DNA of 64,000 bases from Channa striata (Eukaryota; Chordata; Actinopteri; Anabantiformes; Channidae), in NCBI GenBank assembly GCA_033026295.1, contig CM065188.1:14662642-14726641 (forward strand). The letters run 5' to 3'. The notes under the pieces were generated by a model. The model searched no databases, had not been told where the DNA came from, and saw nothing but the letters and a program-made list of their open reading frames with translations. This document shows, piece by piece, positions 25,739 through 38,978 of the stretch (position 1 is the first letter of the stretch; each line of letters starts with the position of its first letter). The position numbers and the translations under genes were made by a program.

Positions 25739-25776
25739 TCAGTGGGCACTAAAAAATGTTGCTCTTCTCCATTGTG
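25739..25776 (+). repeat. 38-bp dispersed duplicate, copy 2
   Basis: It is the same 38-bp sequence as at 22793-22830, with two mismatches. No SINE body lies next to this copy. Confidence 0.85.
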
Positions 25777-26604
25777 AACCAATTATCACCAACTAATTGC
25801 AGAGCAAATTAACACAGGACCATTTCTAATTTACACTCAGCGCATAAAGTGCAGCATTGAATGATACTGGTGGCACTTTAGCTAACTGAACAGTCGTCGG
25901 AGAGGTTGATTTAGGAGTTAATAAGGACAGAAAGCAAAAGCTCTGACACACGTTGTCCTGGCAGACCTGAGGCTTTTTACAGGACTAAATATTCTGCGCT
26001 GTTAAATCTACTGCACGTTCATTAATATTCACTCGATCCAAGTCAGGGTTATGGTGGGGATGGTAGCGGAGTCTAACAGCATTCGTTTTAATATCATACC
26101 ACTTAGAGCAATAGCCAGATGCACTGTGGGCTCCATTTTGGCACCAGGACTCACAGATCAATATGTGGCTTCCTCGGACGCCCAAAATATCAAGATGGTG
26201 GACAGCACTTGGTGAATTGATAGAACTCCTTCATCCTTAATAGCTGAGGAACCGATACATTATCCTGATTGTATATGGTCGGTCATACTCAGAAAAAATC
26301 GTTAAGCCTGTGGCTGCAATTTAATTCATTCCTGATGCAGTGACAGTTACAGAGCACGTAACGATTCCTTAAAGATCTCGTTGCATAATAGGATCAAGTC
26401 CCAGAGAAGATCACGTTGTATTTTGTTTGTTTCATTTTAATATTTTTTAGTCGAGTGCCGAGGCAAGCTTTAAGGGAGAAATAAAAAACTGAATATCAGA
26501 ACATGTTCTAGTGAAGAAAACAGCATCTGTTTGTTGATTTGACATCAGGCTACACACGATAAAGAAGAAAGTAGAAATAAACTAAGTTTCCCCAGGAATA
26601 AAAG

Positions 26605-26608
<4 letters not shown>

Positions 26609-26668
<60 letters not shown>
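26609..26668 (+). repeat. (TG)n microsatellite
   Basis: Thirty uninterrupted TG units are present. Confidence 0.97.
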
Positions 26669-26672
<4 letters not shown>

Positions 26673-26929
26673 TACCTTTATATGTGCCTTCCTCCTCTTC
26701 TGCTGCAATTACAAATGGAAACTAGTGAGTTAACTCCTTGTGAGTTGCAGGAAGCAGTGATAATTTTTAACAGTTCAAATAATATATAACATAACTTATA
26801 GCAAAGCAGTTTAATGTTTAGTTTCAGTTTCTTTTTTTAGCATTTGATGCATTTTGCAAAGCAGACATTTGTTCTCAGACAAACTAATTTGTGATGTCTC
26901 ACTCTCAAATATTTTATTACCAGTGTCCA

Positions 26930-27720
26930 GGTGCTTTCTTCACATTCCTGGTGTTTTTTATCCGTCACCTTCTTTGGGCTTTGCTGGTCACTGTCAGGAT
27001 TCTGGACTTTTTGTTGGTGCAGCTTTTGTTTATTTCCTGTCGTGGTCTTTTATTTTGTAGTATTGCTTTTCTTTCCTGTTAGTTTCTTTTGGGTTTCTTT
27101 ACTTTTCTCGTTTGTCCTTAAATGGTTCCACCTGTTTTCCCATTTATTTCAACCCTGTTCTCACTTCACTGTTTGTTTGTTTGTCTCTCACTCTCTCAGA
27201 CACTCGTAAACTCTTTTTGTCCATCGTTTGTTTGTGCCCGTGTGCTGTCCTCAATCTGAGGTTTGGTCCCTTTGTGGAATTATTTGGTTGGATCTGTTTA
27301 TTGTTCTCACCTTTAAGTTGTTGACTGAATCACCTTTTGTCTTTGTTCTTTTCTGCTTTTTCTGTTTTCTGTTTTAGGATTTTGTTGAGTCACTTGTTTT
27401 CTCTTGTTTTAGTTGAACTTTGCGTAGAGTCAGTTTGCTTTTTTCTCGTTATTATTTTCTTGATTACTTTGCCGTGTTGTTATGAGTTTTTCCCTTTATT
27501 TCTGTTTGACTACTTGTTGTTGTCCCTGGTTAGTTTAGTTTGTACACGCAGTCCTGTTTATTTCTCCCTCAATTTGATATTCAGTTGTTGCATATTCCCC
27601 TTAGTTTTGATTTTGTTGTTTGTCTCCACAGCTTTGGAGTTTGTTTAGGTTTTGTTTGTATGTTTCTTATCCTCCCTGTTGGAGAAGTTTGTTAGTTTTT
27701 GTTGTTTAAATAAATTATTG
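26930..27720 (+). repeat. Pyrimidine-rich block, likely old repeat
   Basis: About 800 nt of T/C-rich, A-poor plus strand is interspersed with TTTGTTTG and TTTCCTGTT motifs and ends near AAATAAATTATTG. It opens long hydrophobic frames that are compositional artefacts. The texture resembles 35700-36440. It may be a retroposed or LTR-type remnant; the class is unknown. Confidence 0.4.
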
Positions 27721-30700
27721 TTTAGTGTGGGAATAGTGGGTGTAATTCTAATAAAATTAGTGACTTTTACCGTTGTATCATAATCAGATTATTTTTTTAT
27801 TTCAAGTGGTTATTCGTGTTATCAATTTAGTCGTAAACCTCTTTCAGCCATAATTCATTCCTTTTCAGACATGCAGTAAACATCCGGAGATGGTCAGGGC
27901 GAGATCCATTCTCACTTAGGAAGAAATACTCCATGTAATTGGGCAGGGGTGGTGCTTGGTTCTACCTCCTCTATTCACACATGAGCTCGGCTGGAGATAA
28001 TCCGGACTTTGCACTAGGCAGCCGTGTGGAGAAGATGATGTCAGACCTGGGCGTCCAGACCTGGCAGAGTCTGGTTTATCTCTGAACTCCGTTCCATGAT
28101 TTCATATCTAAAAGCGAATTTAGACGACACATTTGTTGATTTCATGTGACATATCAAAGTATCTTGCGATGATCTATTGATTGTGTTTGAGAATAATTCC
28201 CGGTGTCATTACGGATGACAGGTTAAATAGTTACTACTGTTATCTGTAAATCATTTCTCGTCCAACCCAATATGCCCAGTGTGTCTTTGAGCGAGGGCCG
28301 CTAACAGCTGCGTTGATGGATGATAATTGGCTTGTCTGTTTCCTTAAAGGGTGCCAGTCTCCCCTGAGCTATTGTCTCCCTTCTGACAAATCCATGTGAC
28401 ACCCACTTTATGAAAAGCGTGATTATTTTTGAGCAAACAAACCATCTCCTGTTGTGATGTGTAAATCAGACACAGGTAGTGTCTCATTGTCTCACCAGTC
28501 AAAGGGACAAACAAGTCAGCAGAGGCCGTCGTGGCGGTGCCAAAACAAGCAGCTGCTGGACAGTAGATGGGGTGTCGTAGCAGGAGAAGCCGTGGCACAG
28601 ATCAAACGCATGCAAGTGTTCCCGCATTTTTATCCTGTATTTAAGTTTGAGTTTCATCAATACGATAATTAATTACCTGGCAATCTCACAGCCCAGACAT
28701 CCTGTTCTCAGCAATTTCTTCCAAGAGGATGCCTGAGGACTTTGGGTCAGCCAAAAGAGTAAATCCCTCTGCTGTGTCCTGGGTTTTATATGTACATATA
28801 TAAATATAAAATAACATAATAAACGATGTAAATTTAGGCCACAACGGCACAGTGTAATAACCCCCAAAAAAATTAAAGACACTGTTTTGCAACCTTGGCT
28901 CCTAAAAATTACATTAATATTCAACTAAAGTGCAAATGCAAAAATGTTTTTAGAGGGAACATTATTGCAAATGGAAACATGAATAATCAACATAGAAAAA
29001 TGCAATTCTATGGTTTTTCTGTCCAATATAATTCAAAGTTGCAATACAGCGTAGGTAAACTTTGTAATAGCACTTGGTTAAGGTTTGAAAATTATTAAGG
29101 ATGTTTACCTTCAAACAAATCTACAATCTTTTCCTGCCTAATCTTAATAAGATGTGGGTCTCTGGAGTCAAACCTGGGTCTATCCACCCAACAAATGAAG
29201 CACTTTATTCAATTCAAAACTACACGGAGAACAGAATGCATTCATTTACAAAGCTAAGGAACATAGATGTCATGAAAGGGATTTGTGTTTGTATAACAAC
29301 GATAATAAATATGATAAGTTGTTGCACAGCTGCACACAGATGATGAAACTACTGGTAGTGTCTCTGAGAAACTAAGACCCCACACCTCCAACCCCCCACC
29401 CCCCAGAAAGTTTGCCGACTTCAGTGCAACAACTATCCTTTAGTTACCTTGTGGTCACTAATCCATCTACTAACGTAATCAATAGCCACTCAGTAACACG
29501 AAGCGGCGCCCAATTATTGTGGCGTGTTCAGCGGCGTAATCATTTTGCCGGTGTCACATCTGTGGCAGCCTCCCAGCATTGTTTGTTCCTTCCACCCCTG
29601 CACTGAGCTATTGGAGCGGAGTGACTGGGGAAATGGAGAGCAGACAGGTGTGCCACCATTAGAGCTTGATGAGGACCTAATTTGTCTCTGGAAACCGTTT
29701 GAGAATAGCTAATCAAGGTGAACCTCGGCCAAACGGCCGTTCGTCCGTTCATGTTAAAGTTTTAACATTCTCTTTCCCATCTAAGCATTAATGACGTCTT
29801 ATAAATGAGGTCTCAGCTTAGTTCAATACATAACAAGTTAGTAGATGTGTAATTGTTTTGCTGTAAGAAAATCCTCTGGGGAGTTTTAAATTAGCGGGTC
29901 TGTTTGCAAACTGCACTTCAAGGGCCAGTGGTTAAAATTAGACACTGAAATGGGGCCAAGTGAAAGAAGATTAGATTGCAAAAATTAGATGGTTTGAATT
30001 AATTTACGCTCACTTGCGAGGGGTGTGATGGACCGGCAGTGCTGCAGAGGGTTTTGCTTCCAAAGGTGTTTTGAGCCAGGCTCAGGCTTCCGACCAATCC
30101 GAGGAGAGCAACTGTTTCTGCCGGATTAGTGATTTTTCTGCTTAATTATTGATTTGATAATCACAACTGCCTGAATGCTAAGATGCACATCATATCTGTT
30201 AGTACCTGGGACTGTCAGCGGTAAGTAAAAACTGAAAATCCTTTCAGACGAGAAGTAACGTGAGCCTCAATCCTTTCCTCCTGTGGACACTGTTATTTGA
30301 AAGAATATACATGAATTTATAATTTAGTCTTTGTGTTTTGGTCTTTGGTATGTATAACTGGATGATACATGTCCCATCGCCACGTCTGATCCCTCACGGT
30401 CTTTGCGCCAATAAACCCAGATTTTTACCAAGACTTGCATCTGGGATCGTACGATGACCTTCTTTGTCTTATGACTTTTAACCCCTCCGTCTGCTGCTGG
30501 TGAACCTGCTGTGGTGCCCGTGTGTGTAGTGGCTGATTGGCCGTATGACTGATTGTGTGGAGGGGTGAGTACCGTGGGTTTGTTGCAGGGTGCTGATTGG
30601 ATCCAGCTTGACAGCCACAGGTTCACTGCAACCTTTCCGCACCGACTCTGTTCACTTTCAGCCAGACACCCATTGTGGATATTGTACTGTAAATGGTATC

Positions 30701-32104
30701 TGTACATCACCCCGGGCATTTGAAGACACATGTAGTAGCTTTTTATTTCTCTCCACTGGTTTGTTTTTGTTTTGTTTTTTCGTTAGGATTTTTAGCAGCA
30801 GGATTTGTTTCATTAAATTAAATTTACTAACCTTAAGCCGTAGAAATACCTGCGTAATGTCTATCTATCCAAGACTGGACAGGTCTCAGATTTCTGCTCC
30901 TCGACATGGCGGAAGGGGCACATACCTGCCGATTAATGGGGACTGTGGGCAGAAGCTGGAAGTTGTGGAAGTAGAAAAACCGGTAAATCCTGCAAGAACG
31001 GAACTTTTGCCAAAATGGCAGAACCTGGCACCCAGTGCTTTTTCTAAATTAAAAAAACATTGATTACATGACAATGTGGACTGTAGAACTTACAGAGGTA
31101 AACGGAGGTAAAATGGGTTTGTAAAACACAGCTAACTTCTCTCGGTCGGTCAGTCACTTACGTTAATCTTAAAACTTAAACATATTTGTAAAAAAATAAT
31201 TGAGGATGACTGTCAAAGACTGAAGGCCAAAACCTTTACGCAGCACACACTTTTTACCTGCTGACTGCCCCCATCACAACCCAATTATTTATAACCAGTT
31301 CTACATGATTTTAAAGACATGTTAAACGCACTGAACTAATAAAGGATTTGATGTATCCTTTTTTTATAAAACGATTCCTCATTTATCCCGATGAGGTCTT
31401 AAATACATTTCCTTCCTTTTGTTCATTTTTATTATTAATATTTCATTCTTTATGAATAATACTGACACGTCAACATGCTTAGAGGGCACACAGCTACATA
31501 CTCTTCTTCAAAAAAAACTAGGATTGATGAGTCAAACGTATATTTATGATAATATCTGTGTTTTTTGAAGAAAACGCCCTGGTCCTGAATGGTTATTCTG
31601 ACGGCATCAGCCCCTGTACATCTGCTCGGTCTGCAGGCTGCTGTGCTGAGGCCTCACTTCCATCGTGGTTCCCTGTCGTTCCTCAGGCTGCTTGTCTGTT
31701 ATACACATTACGTGTGATCGATGACCCCGGGCTTTCCTTACCACTCTGCTCCGACCTGTCACACACAAGATCTGACGCAGCGCAGACTTCAGCGACTTTC
31801 ATTTGTTGGACTTGGACTGTTCTTTCATGGAAAGTCCTGCCGACCACTACGCCTTCTTTAGCTGTGCAGACTGAGTTTAGCTGTGTCTATAAACCTCTTT
31901 TCTGCTGTGATTCTGACTTTCTTCAGGTTTATTTGACATTGTCTCTGAAGCGTTTCCTCGCCCACCTGCGGCTGGCTTACCTTTACTCCTCTGGGGCAGA
32001 GAATGTGTTTGCAGAGGCTTGAGTTTGGCATAAGGATGACATGGCCTGTCAATCGCAGCTGGAGCTGCATGACAGGGTGGAGATTCTTTTCATTGTTTCC
32101 TCCT

Positions 32105-32106
32105 GC

Positions 32107-32137
<31 letters not shown>

Positions 32138-32264
32138 GTGTGGGGTGTACATATGCACACATGTGGATGCATGCAGCCAAATGTGGGAATTTGTTTTTTC
32201 ACAGAAATACCTTCACACACACACACACACACATATGCACACACAAACACACACACACACAAAC
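32105..32264 (+). repeat. Two (CA)n tracts
   Basis: CA runs at 32105-32137 and 32213-32264 are separated by about 75 nt of mixed sequence. Confidence 0.95.
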
Positions 32265-33046
32265 AATATTGCAACATACATCTTAGACACAGCAAGTCAG
32301 CGCAGCACCAGCCATCAGTCACTGCTCTGTAGTGTTCAGCTCCACTGTCATCATCCAATTACCAGCTCACAAAGCCATGAATCAACCAATCAGCACCAGC
32401 CGGGGGCTGTCCAAATATTGCTCCACTCTTGCTGACAGAAGATAGGCATAAAAAAAAAAGTCTAAATTATAGTACTATCAACTTTTTTTGTAGTATGAAC
32501 TTTAACAAAGATGATGTTCTGAAGGCGATTTCAAATTTTTTGACAATTATCCATTACATATACAACCTTTACTTATTGCTTCACCTCCGTATGAAGTGAA
32601 TACATGGCGTACAGTTCTAAAGGAAGTGACAAAAAAAGAAACGGACGCGTGTTAGCAGACAGATCAGTTACTGCCAACGTTCTTTGTGCGCTCGTCAGAT
32701 GACAGCGGGGCCTATTTTTAGACGGCGTCTCATTCTGCTGCCAGTTTAAGCGTAGTGAAATATTTTATATGCTTTCACGCGGGAGCTGTACTGTCAAGTA
32801 CTCTCAGAAGCCATTAATGCTGACACGGCGTCGTAGCCGTGGAAGTCGCTCGCGCTCTTAACCCAGCAGTGAATGTCGCCGAGCTGCTGCAGTCTTCGCT
32901 GAAGGTGTCTTTACTTAACACGAGGCTTTGTCAGTGGTGAGGGTCTCATAGTCTCTGCCACTTCCACAGTGTGTGTTGATATGCAGTTAACATCCACCTC
33001 AAGCTGTGTGGTTTGACGCAACGGCCTGGCTAATGGATGTAGCCGT

Positions 33047-33071
33047 GAGTGTGTGTGTGTGTGTGTGTGTG
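33047..33071 (+). repeat. (GT)n microsatellite
   Basis: About 12 GT units are present. Confidence 0.95.
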
Positions 33072-33278
33072 CTTCAGGTGCTGGAACATCGTAGCAAAAC
33101 GATCCCTCTATTATTAATTTCCTTTATGTGTGATCATACAGTGTTTTCGGAGAGCGACCTCTTTGGTCCGATTCATTCAAAATCTGCCTCATTTTCCCTC
33201 TTGGAACGTTCGTTTTCTCTGGTGTGAACACAGCAATCCCGCTCGAGTTCAGACCAAACCATGTTTTTTGTCTGGATT

Positions 33279-33297
33279 ATTGTTGTTGTTGTTGTTG
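33279..33297 (+). repeat. (TTG)n trinucleotide repeat
   Basis: About six TTG units are present. Confidence 0.9.
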
Positions 33298-33969
33298 ACG
33301 TGCATCCATAGTTTGTTTGATTTATTGCCCAGATAATCACAGCAGTTATTAACACATTCGGTCACTCTTTGGTACAGCCAGTACAGTCTGCATATTCCCA
33401 CCCAAGGAAACCGAACCAGTAACAAAACATATCAAGTTTACAAACGCTTCCACCGATTTGAATCAGAGCAAATTAACTAGTAGGTTTGAAAATGACGTCA
33501 ATGTCGCCAACAGACACTCACAAACGCAAGTGTTTCTTATTGTACAATGTATGTGTCAAAACAGGGTTTAAGTCCTACTTCCTGAATAACAAACTATCTT
33601 GTTGTTATGTTCAGTGTCTTCCAAAACAAGCAATATGAAATATCATGTTTTAGCTACTTAAGTCAAACGTAAGTGGATTAGGAACCGTGTGACTTTTACT
33701 GATCGTTTTATGACGGGATATATGACAAAAACACGTTTTCATCAGCCTTCTGACTGCGTCAGAGGACACTCTGGACTCCGGCACAAAGCCCCAAACGTAA
33801 TGAGACAGAGATGGCTGCGTCCTTAATGTTTCTGGAAAGAGAGAAAGGCCACTTCACTTTTTGTTAGTTAAATATGTTAAATTTGGATCTGCATATTGGA
33901 AAGATGCACAAATTATTGTCTGTGTGTTGTTTCCCAGCAAATGTCTGTGAATCACAACAGTCTGCACAG

Positions 33970-33993
33970 CAATCAGCCACAACATTAACCCCC
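33970..33993. repeat. Possible Tc1 inverted-repeat remnant
   Basis: AATCAGCCACAACATTAACC resembles the terminal repeat of the Tc1 relic at 58.6 kb. No partner end or transposase sequence was seen nearby. Confidence 0.4.
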
Positions 33994-34931
33994 TGGTGGT
34001 TGAGTCATGGCATGTGTACACTCCTCCAATAATACTAAAATAAGCTCATTATCACCTATGAATTGCTTTGTGACAGCAGCCAATATTTGAGACGTGGCAG
34101 AAATCCAGCGACAATTACCCAGGAGGGTCAGTGATTGTGCCGCTGAATAATTGTGTGCATGACAAACCACAACCGATCGGGGCAAAACTCAACCCAACGT
34201 GCTGAGCTGTGAATCGGGAGCTAAATTTAGGGTTACGCGGCGTCGGCATGTTACAAAAGGACGTCTGAGTCATTAGCCGGCAATTCTTCACTTTGTGCAT
34301 CGTAAGGAAGTTCAAAAGGCAGCAGATCTTCGAGTGGTCAAACAAAGAGAATCAAGATACGACACTTCCCACAGTCCACGTGATAATTAAACCTCTGATA
34401 CAAGTGATGAAATGTTTCGAAACCACACAGCAAGTCAGTTTCCTTTGACATTTTTACTGCGAGAAACTTCAAAGCAAAAGGTATTACGCTCATAAGACGG
34501 AGGTGAGAAGATCAGGGTGCAGGAAAAGGAGGGAAGTAAAGAGAAGTAAAAAGTCTAATTAAGCTGAAATGTTGGCGAACGAGCAAAGAGGCGGCGGCTA
34601 AAGGGAAGAACGTGCAGCGGCAGGAGCGCTGAAGGAGAAAGGAGGAGGTGAACGTGTCAGAGGAGCAGTCGGGGGGGGAACCCTGTGGGGGGGGGCTGCT
34701 GTATCAACCTCCTCAGGCAAAACACAGGGCGAGTGAGCATGAGAGAGAACTCAGCAAGAGAGAGAGAGAGAGGAAATGAGCAAACGAGAAGAAAAAGAAC
34801 AAGTGAATGAGGAATGCACGCTGCAAAAAACAAACCGTTTTCAAATTGCTGTGTTTTGTGTTGGAATGAGAACTTGTATAACCCAGAGGCTTTCTGCTCG
34901 AAAATAATCTTACACGCAACACCCACAATAC

Positions 34932-34974
<43 letters not shown>
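34932..34974 (+). repeat. (CA)n microsatellite
   Basis: About 21 CA units are present. Confidence 0.97.
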
Positions 34975-34976
<2 letters not shown>

Positions 34977-35118
34977 ACAAACACACTCTGTGTAAGGAGA
35001 AATGGGGAAGCCCTGCAGTTTCCTGGGTCGTTTTTAGATTCCTGAATGAAATATGCTTTAATTTTTGAAAAGCTGAAGGGACAGCTCATGGGGAACTTCT
35101 GTGTGAGACAGAGACAGA

Positions 35119-35145
35119 GAGGAGGAGGAGGAGGAGGAGGGGGGA
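35119..35145 (+). repeat. (GGA)n repeat
   Basis: GAGGAGGAGG units sit within a purine-rich stretch. Confidence 0.85.
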
Positions 35146-35601
35146 GGCCAGAAGGGAGGACAGAAAATAATGAGGGGAGGAAGACAGGAAGGAGAGTTTT
35201 AGTTAATACTAAAAGTGGGAAGTGGACAGGAGGACAGACCCAAACAAAACCGGTCTGGAGCCCCTCACTTTGTTACTTATTTGGGTCCAGATCCATCCTC
35301 ACCACACTAGGTCTCCTCAGGCCCCCTTCGTCCACAGCAAGCCGCACTGTCAGTGGTGGGTCATGTGGTGAAATGGTGCTGACACCAGGTTTTTAAACGT
35401 TGTTAATGCCCTCTGGATTTTTGCATCAATCATATGTAGATTTGCAGATGGTGCATGGGCTGCTTTTGCCAGTACGTCAGCGTCGGCAGATTGGGGACAG
35501 CAACGAAGACAAAGTTGGCAAAGACAAATAAAAGTGGGTGAAACTCTGGCATTTACATTTGTCAGCTGATTTCAATAAGTAGTTTCTATATAAAAGTGAT
35601 A

Positions 35602-35623
35602 ATGATGATGATGATGATGATGA
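35602..35623 (+). repeat. (ATG)n trinucleotide repeat
   Basis: About seven ATG units are present. Confidence 0.92.
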
Positions 35624-35699
35624 CGTAGAATAAAAACATCTTCGTCTACTCAAGCTCAACAGTTCGGCTGCAAATGATCCAGCCCCTCACTTCCACTTC

Positions 35700-36440
35700 C
35701 TTTCCTGGACTTTTATTTTGGTGCCTTCTTTCCCCACGTCCTGTTTCCACTCCATAGGTAACTTCACCACCTTGACCACCAATCACCGGCCTTGATTGTT
35801 TTCACCTGTTTATATTCGGCCTTCGCCTCGGTTCTCTGCCAGATTCTTGTCATTGCTCCCTGAGGAATCTACTTGCTTTTGGATAACTGGACCTTTTACC
35901 GGACCCCTGTTGTTTGCACCGTGGACTTTATTTGGACCCTGTGGCCCGTTTGACCTGCGATCTCAGGTTTGGTCTTGGGGTTCTTTGTGCTCTAGTCTGT
36001 TTGTGTCCTCTCGTGGTTCCTGTCTGTCCGGGTTACCCGCTCTCTCGGCGTATTCTTTGTCTCCACCCATGACCCACTCTGTTTGCCGGCACCTTTCAGT
36101 TTGGACCCGTTCAGATGCACACTGCGATGTTCACCTTTTGAGTTTATCATTAGAATAGTTTTCAAGCCAGGTCATTTGTGAATTTCTTTTGCGTCATTGT
36201 TCTGTTTTCCTCTGGGGTTTTATGCCTTGTTTCCACTAGTTCCTTTAGTCTCACTTTCCGGTCTCACTTTTTGTGTTGTGTTGGTTCTTGTACATATCTA
36301 GTTATTCTGTTTACTTTTAAAATAGTTATGTTCTGTACTTCCCTTTTTGTTTCTGAATAAAGTTCACCCCTTTCATACTCCCTCTCGTTTTTTGGGTTGC
36401 CTTTTTGGGTCCACTCAAATACACCCAGACCTGGCAACAT
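35700..36440 (+). repeat. Pyrimidine-rich block, likely old repeat
   Basis: The plus strand is T/C-rich, with segments such as CCTTGATTGTTTTCACCTGT and TTCTGAATAAAGTTCACCCC that look like common fish repeat ends. It contains no conserved protein. The frames within it are artefacts of composition. Confidence 0.45.
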
Positions 36441-38800
36441 TATTTTCTCTGTCATGATTTGACTTGTTTTAATTCTTGTAATTCTTGAGGAAATGTCCTT
36501 TTTATAAAAGGTGATATAATCTCATATACATGGGATATGCAGAGTGTTTGTTTTGTTTGTTTGTTTTTAACATATTCCCTGACATGTTTGTTTTCAGTGT
36601 TCATTCATAAAATCTAAAAATCTACATTGCATACAGGTTAAATGGAATGAGATAGTCGGTTGTACAACATTTAATTATGTCAGTACATTAAGGTATAGTA
36701 TAACAAAATTATAAAATATTCCACTAGTGTAACACGCCCCCCTCGCCTAATCCCTTCTCAACAAACGAGTTTTCATGATTTCCTCTGACATTCACCTTTC
36801 AACGTGTAAGTGATTCAGTTGACAATATATGATGTGTGTTGATACACACAGCTCTCGAGCATATTGGGATATTTGCTACTTGTAAACAAATGTTTTTCGC
36901 AATTAATGGATTCTTTTATATTAAAACTATTTATTGAAATCTGTTGACGTGTAGAACATTTTGCGCTCTTTGTGCTGAAAAACTGAAGTCCCTGTGTTTG
37001 ACTTTTTACTCTGCTTGCTTACAGCTCATTCCCACCCGCAGTGACACGTCAGCGTTGACGTACCTCCCAGCAGGTAAGACGTCTATTCATTACATCTACG
37101 TGCATCAGTCATGTAAGTGAACACTATGAATTTTTATGTTTGAATAATTTGTTCAGAGAGGAAACTGCATGAGAAGAAGCAGCTTTTGAACTGCACTCTT
37201 AAGTACACGTTATAGTAGGTCTAATATTATTTTATTATCCATAAAGTAAAACTATATCTGAATCATGACAGAGAAATCTTTACTTTTTATTTCCTTTAAA
37301 CAACTGATGTTAGAGGCAGTGAACAAACAATGAGGAATTCCTGACACTAAAATAAAAATGTCCACAGCAGGTAAACCCGTCCTGACCCACCTCTGCATTC
37401 ATTTTTCATTCTCGTTTTCATGTATTTTTCTGCGTCTGTTCTTTATGCAGCTGGTCAGTCTCACATTCCCTTGAATCACACAATATTTCATTTGCATCAC
37501 ACAGAAAAGTAGCTGAAGTGAAAGGGTTGTTTTTTTTTTTTTTTAAAGGCTGTGGACGGATGGGAAGCATGAGAGAGTTTAGCAAGGGGTGGAGGGGTCT
37601 GTAAAGGGAGGAGGGGATCAAGGGTGAGAGACAAAGACTGATGGAGGGAGAGAGACATCGGAGAAAGAAGAGAGGAATACGAGGAGAATCTCAAGCTCCC
37701 CGCTCCTGGGTTCGGTCCGTTGCCATGGTAACAGCAGTGAGGCGACATGAGCGGCAGACAGGCAGGCTCGCGCTCTCTCGCCCTCAGTCTCGATCCACGT
37801 CTCTCGCCCAGTGATTAGTGGACAGCTGATCTCAGTCCCTGGTAGCGTGTGTCCTCTTCCTCTTCCAGATGAAAAAAGGAGTGACAGCAAGGAGACCAGG
37901 GGCTACTGCACACACTTACATACCCTGATGCTGTGTGTGTGTGTGTGTGTGTGTACTCGTTCTTCCTCTTTTCAGGAGTTTTGAACTCCCTCCAGTTACC
38001 AAACATCCAGGGATTCACACGCCAACCTTTTCTAAACCTACACAGTAATATTTAAATGTTTGAAATCCACTGCCTCCCTCCTGACTCACGGCTCCTCCAG
38101 TATATCGCTGTTTAGCCCGTCGGTTTTCAGTCATCCATGAAATCACAGTGAACTCTCTAATCACTAGTACTTTGCTCACTAGAAAGTAAAGCTATTGACT
38201 GTATCACAAATGTGTAACAGCGGATTCTGAATCTGTGTGGAGTCAATGTCTCCTGACATTTGACCTGATGTGAACATCAAGCAAACAAAATAAGAGCAAC
38301 CAACAGGTGCATTAAAAAGAAATAATGTAAATCAAAATGCAAATATATTCAGACAAATTTGATTAGCTGATGGGGTGTCAGGTTAGCCACCATAGAAAAA
38401 ATTACTAAAGTCTCTGATGTCTGATTTATTGCACAATGTTAGCTACAGTATGTTGATTATTATAGCCATGATGATGAAGGCCTTTTACAATGAGGGTGTA
38501 TGTGTTAAACATGATCTATTTATGGAACTGAACCATGTAGTTTTTCTGCCCAATTGTCTTTGTATCCAGGTAAAGGTCCAGTTCTCTCCTAAAAATGATG
38601 TTCCTATGCAAACAAACTGCATCGAAATAATATTAACCAAGTGCTCTGAGTGTTAAAATACGTCCATAAAACTATTTAACAATGCTGTAGTCACAAAATC
38701 CGCTCCCCGCTTTGGAGATGAGACGGACAAATGCCCAGTGACCTTGGTCGTTTGGGTAGGAGGTTTTGGAATTGGGACAGAAAAACATCCGAGTCCTCCA
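36441..38800. other. Intergenic, no genes recognised
   Basis: A purine-rich segment at 37550-37690 is followed by moderately GC-rich sequence to about 37820 and a (TG)n tract. This could be regulatory, but no exon is supported. Confidence 0.45.
37932..37954 (+). repeat. (TG)n microsatellite
   Basis: About 11 TG units are present. Confidence 0.95.
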
Positions 38801-38879
38801 GCTTCAGTGCTCATATGCCTGTTGTCTCCCGAACCTTCTCATTGACCAAAGAACTGTTTTTAATAGAACCACATGGGTT

Positions 38880-38978
38880 GGTGTAGTTAGCTCAGTTGAT
38901 AGAGTACTGTGATACAGAAGGCAGCCGGGCCGAGTCCGAACCGACCAGGTGTGGCCCCGCCCAGCCACCAGGGCCAGA
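38880..38978 (+). mobile_element. tRNA-derived SINE (copy 2), inserted in a LINE fragment
   Basis: A tRNA-like head with TTAGCTCAGTTGATAGAGTA (A box) and a weak B box (CGAGTCCGAACC) is followed by GTGTGGCCCCGCCCAGCCACCA, the same body as copy 1. No anticodon arm or acceptor pairing survives, so it is not a tRNA gene. It interrupts the minus-strand LINE reading frame after the residues QIQEADTF. Confidence 0.72.

Larger units (their letters stand above)
22999..26608. other. Intergenic, few repeats only
   Basis: Apart from the tail fragment at 24350 and the 38-bp duplicate at 25739, nothing recognisable was found. Confidence 0.5.
27721..35699. other. Intergenic, no genes recognised
   Basis: It contains microsatellites, a possible Tc1 end at 33970 and a purine-rich stretch at 34500-34780. 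The frame at 30590-31063 shows no recognised domain. Confidence 0.5.

Noticed and set aside
26931..27648. Overlapping hydrophobic frames that look like membrane proteins
   Set aside because: The plus strand is T-rich throughout, which forces Phe/Leu/Ser/Val codons in any frame. No start context or domain was seen.
30590..31063. A 157-codon plus-strand open frame
   Set aside because: Its composition shifts abruptly along its length, it has no recognised domain and no supporting signals.
38881..38950. tRNA-like sequence with a good A box
   Set aside because: It lacks a paired acceptor stem, anticodon arm and intact B box, and matches a second dispersed copy, so it is a SINE head.
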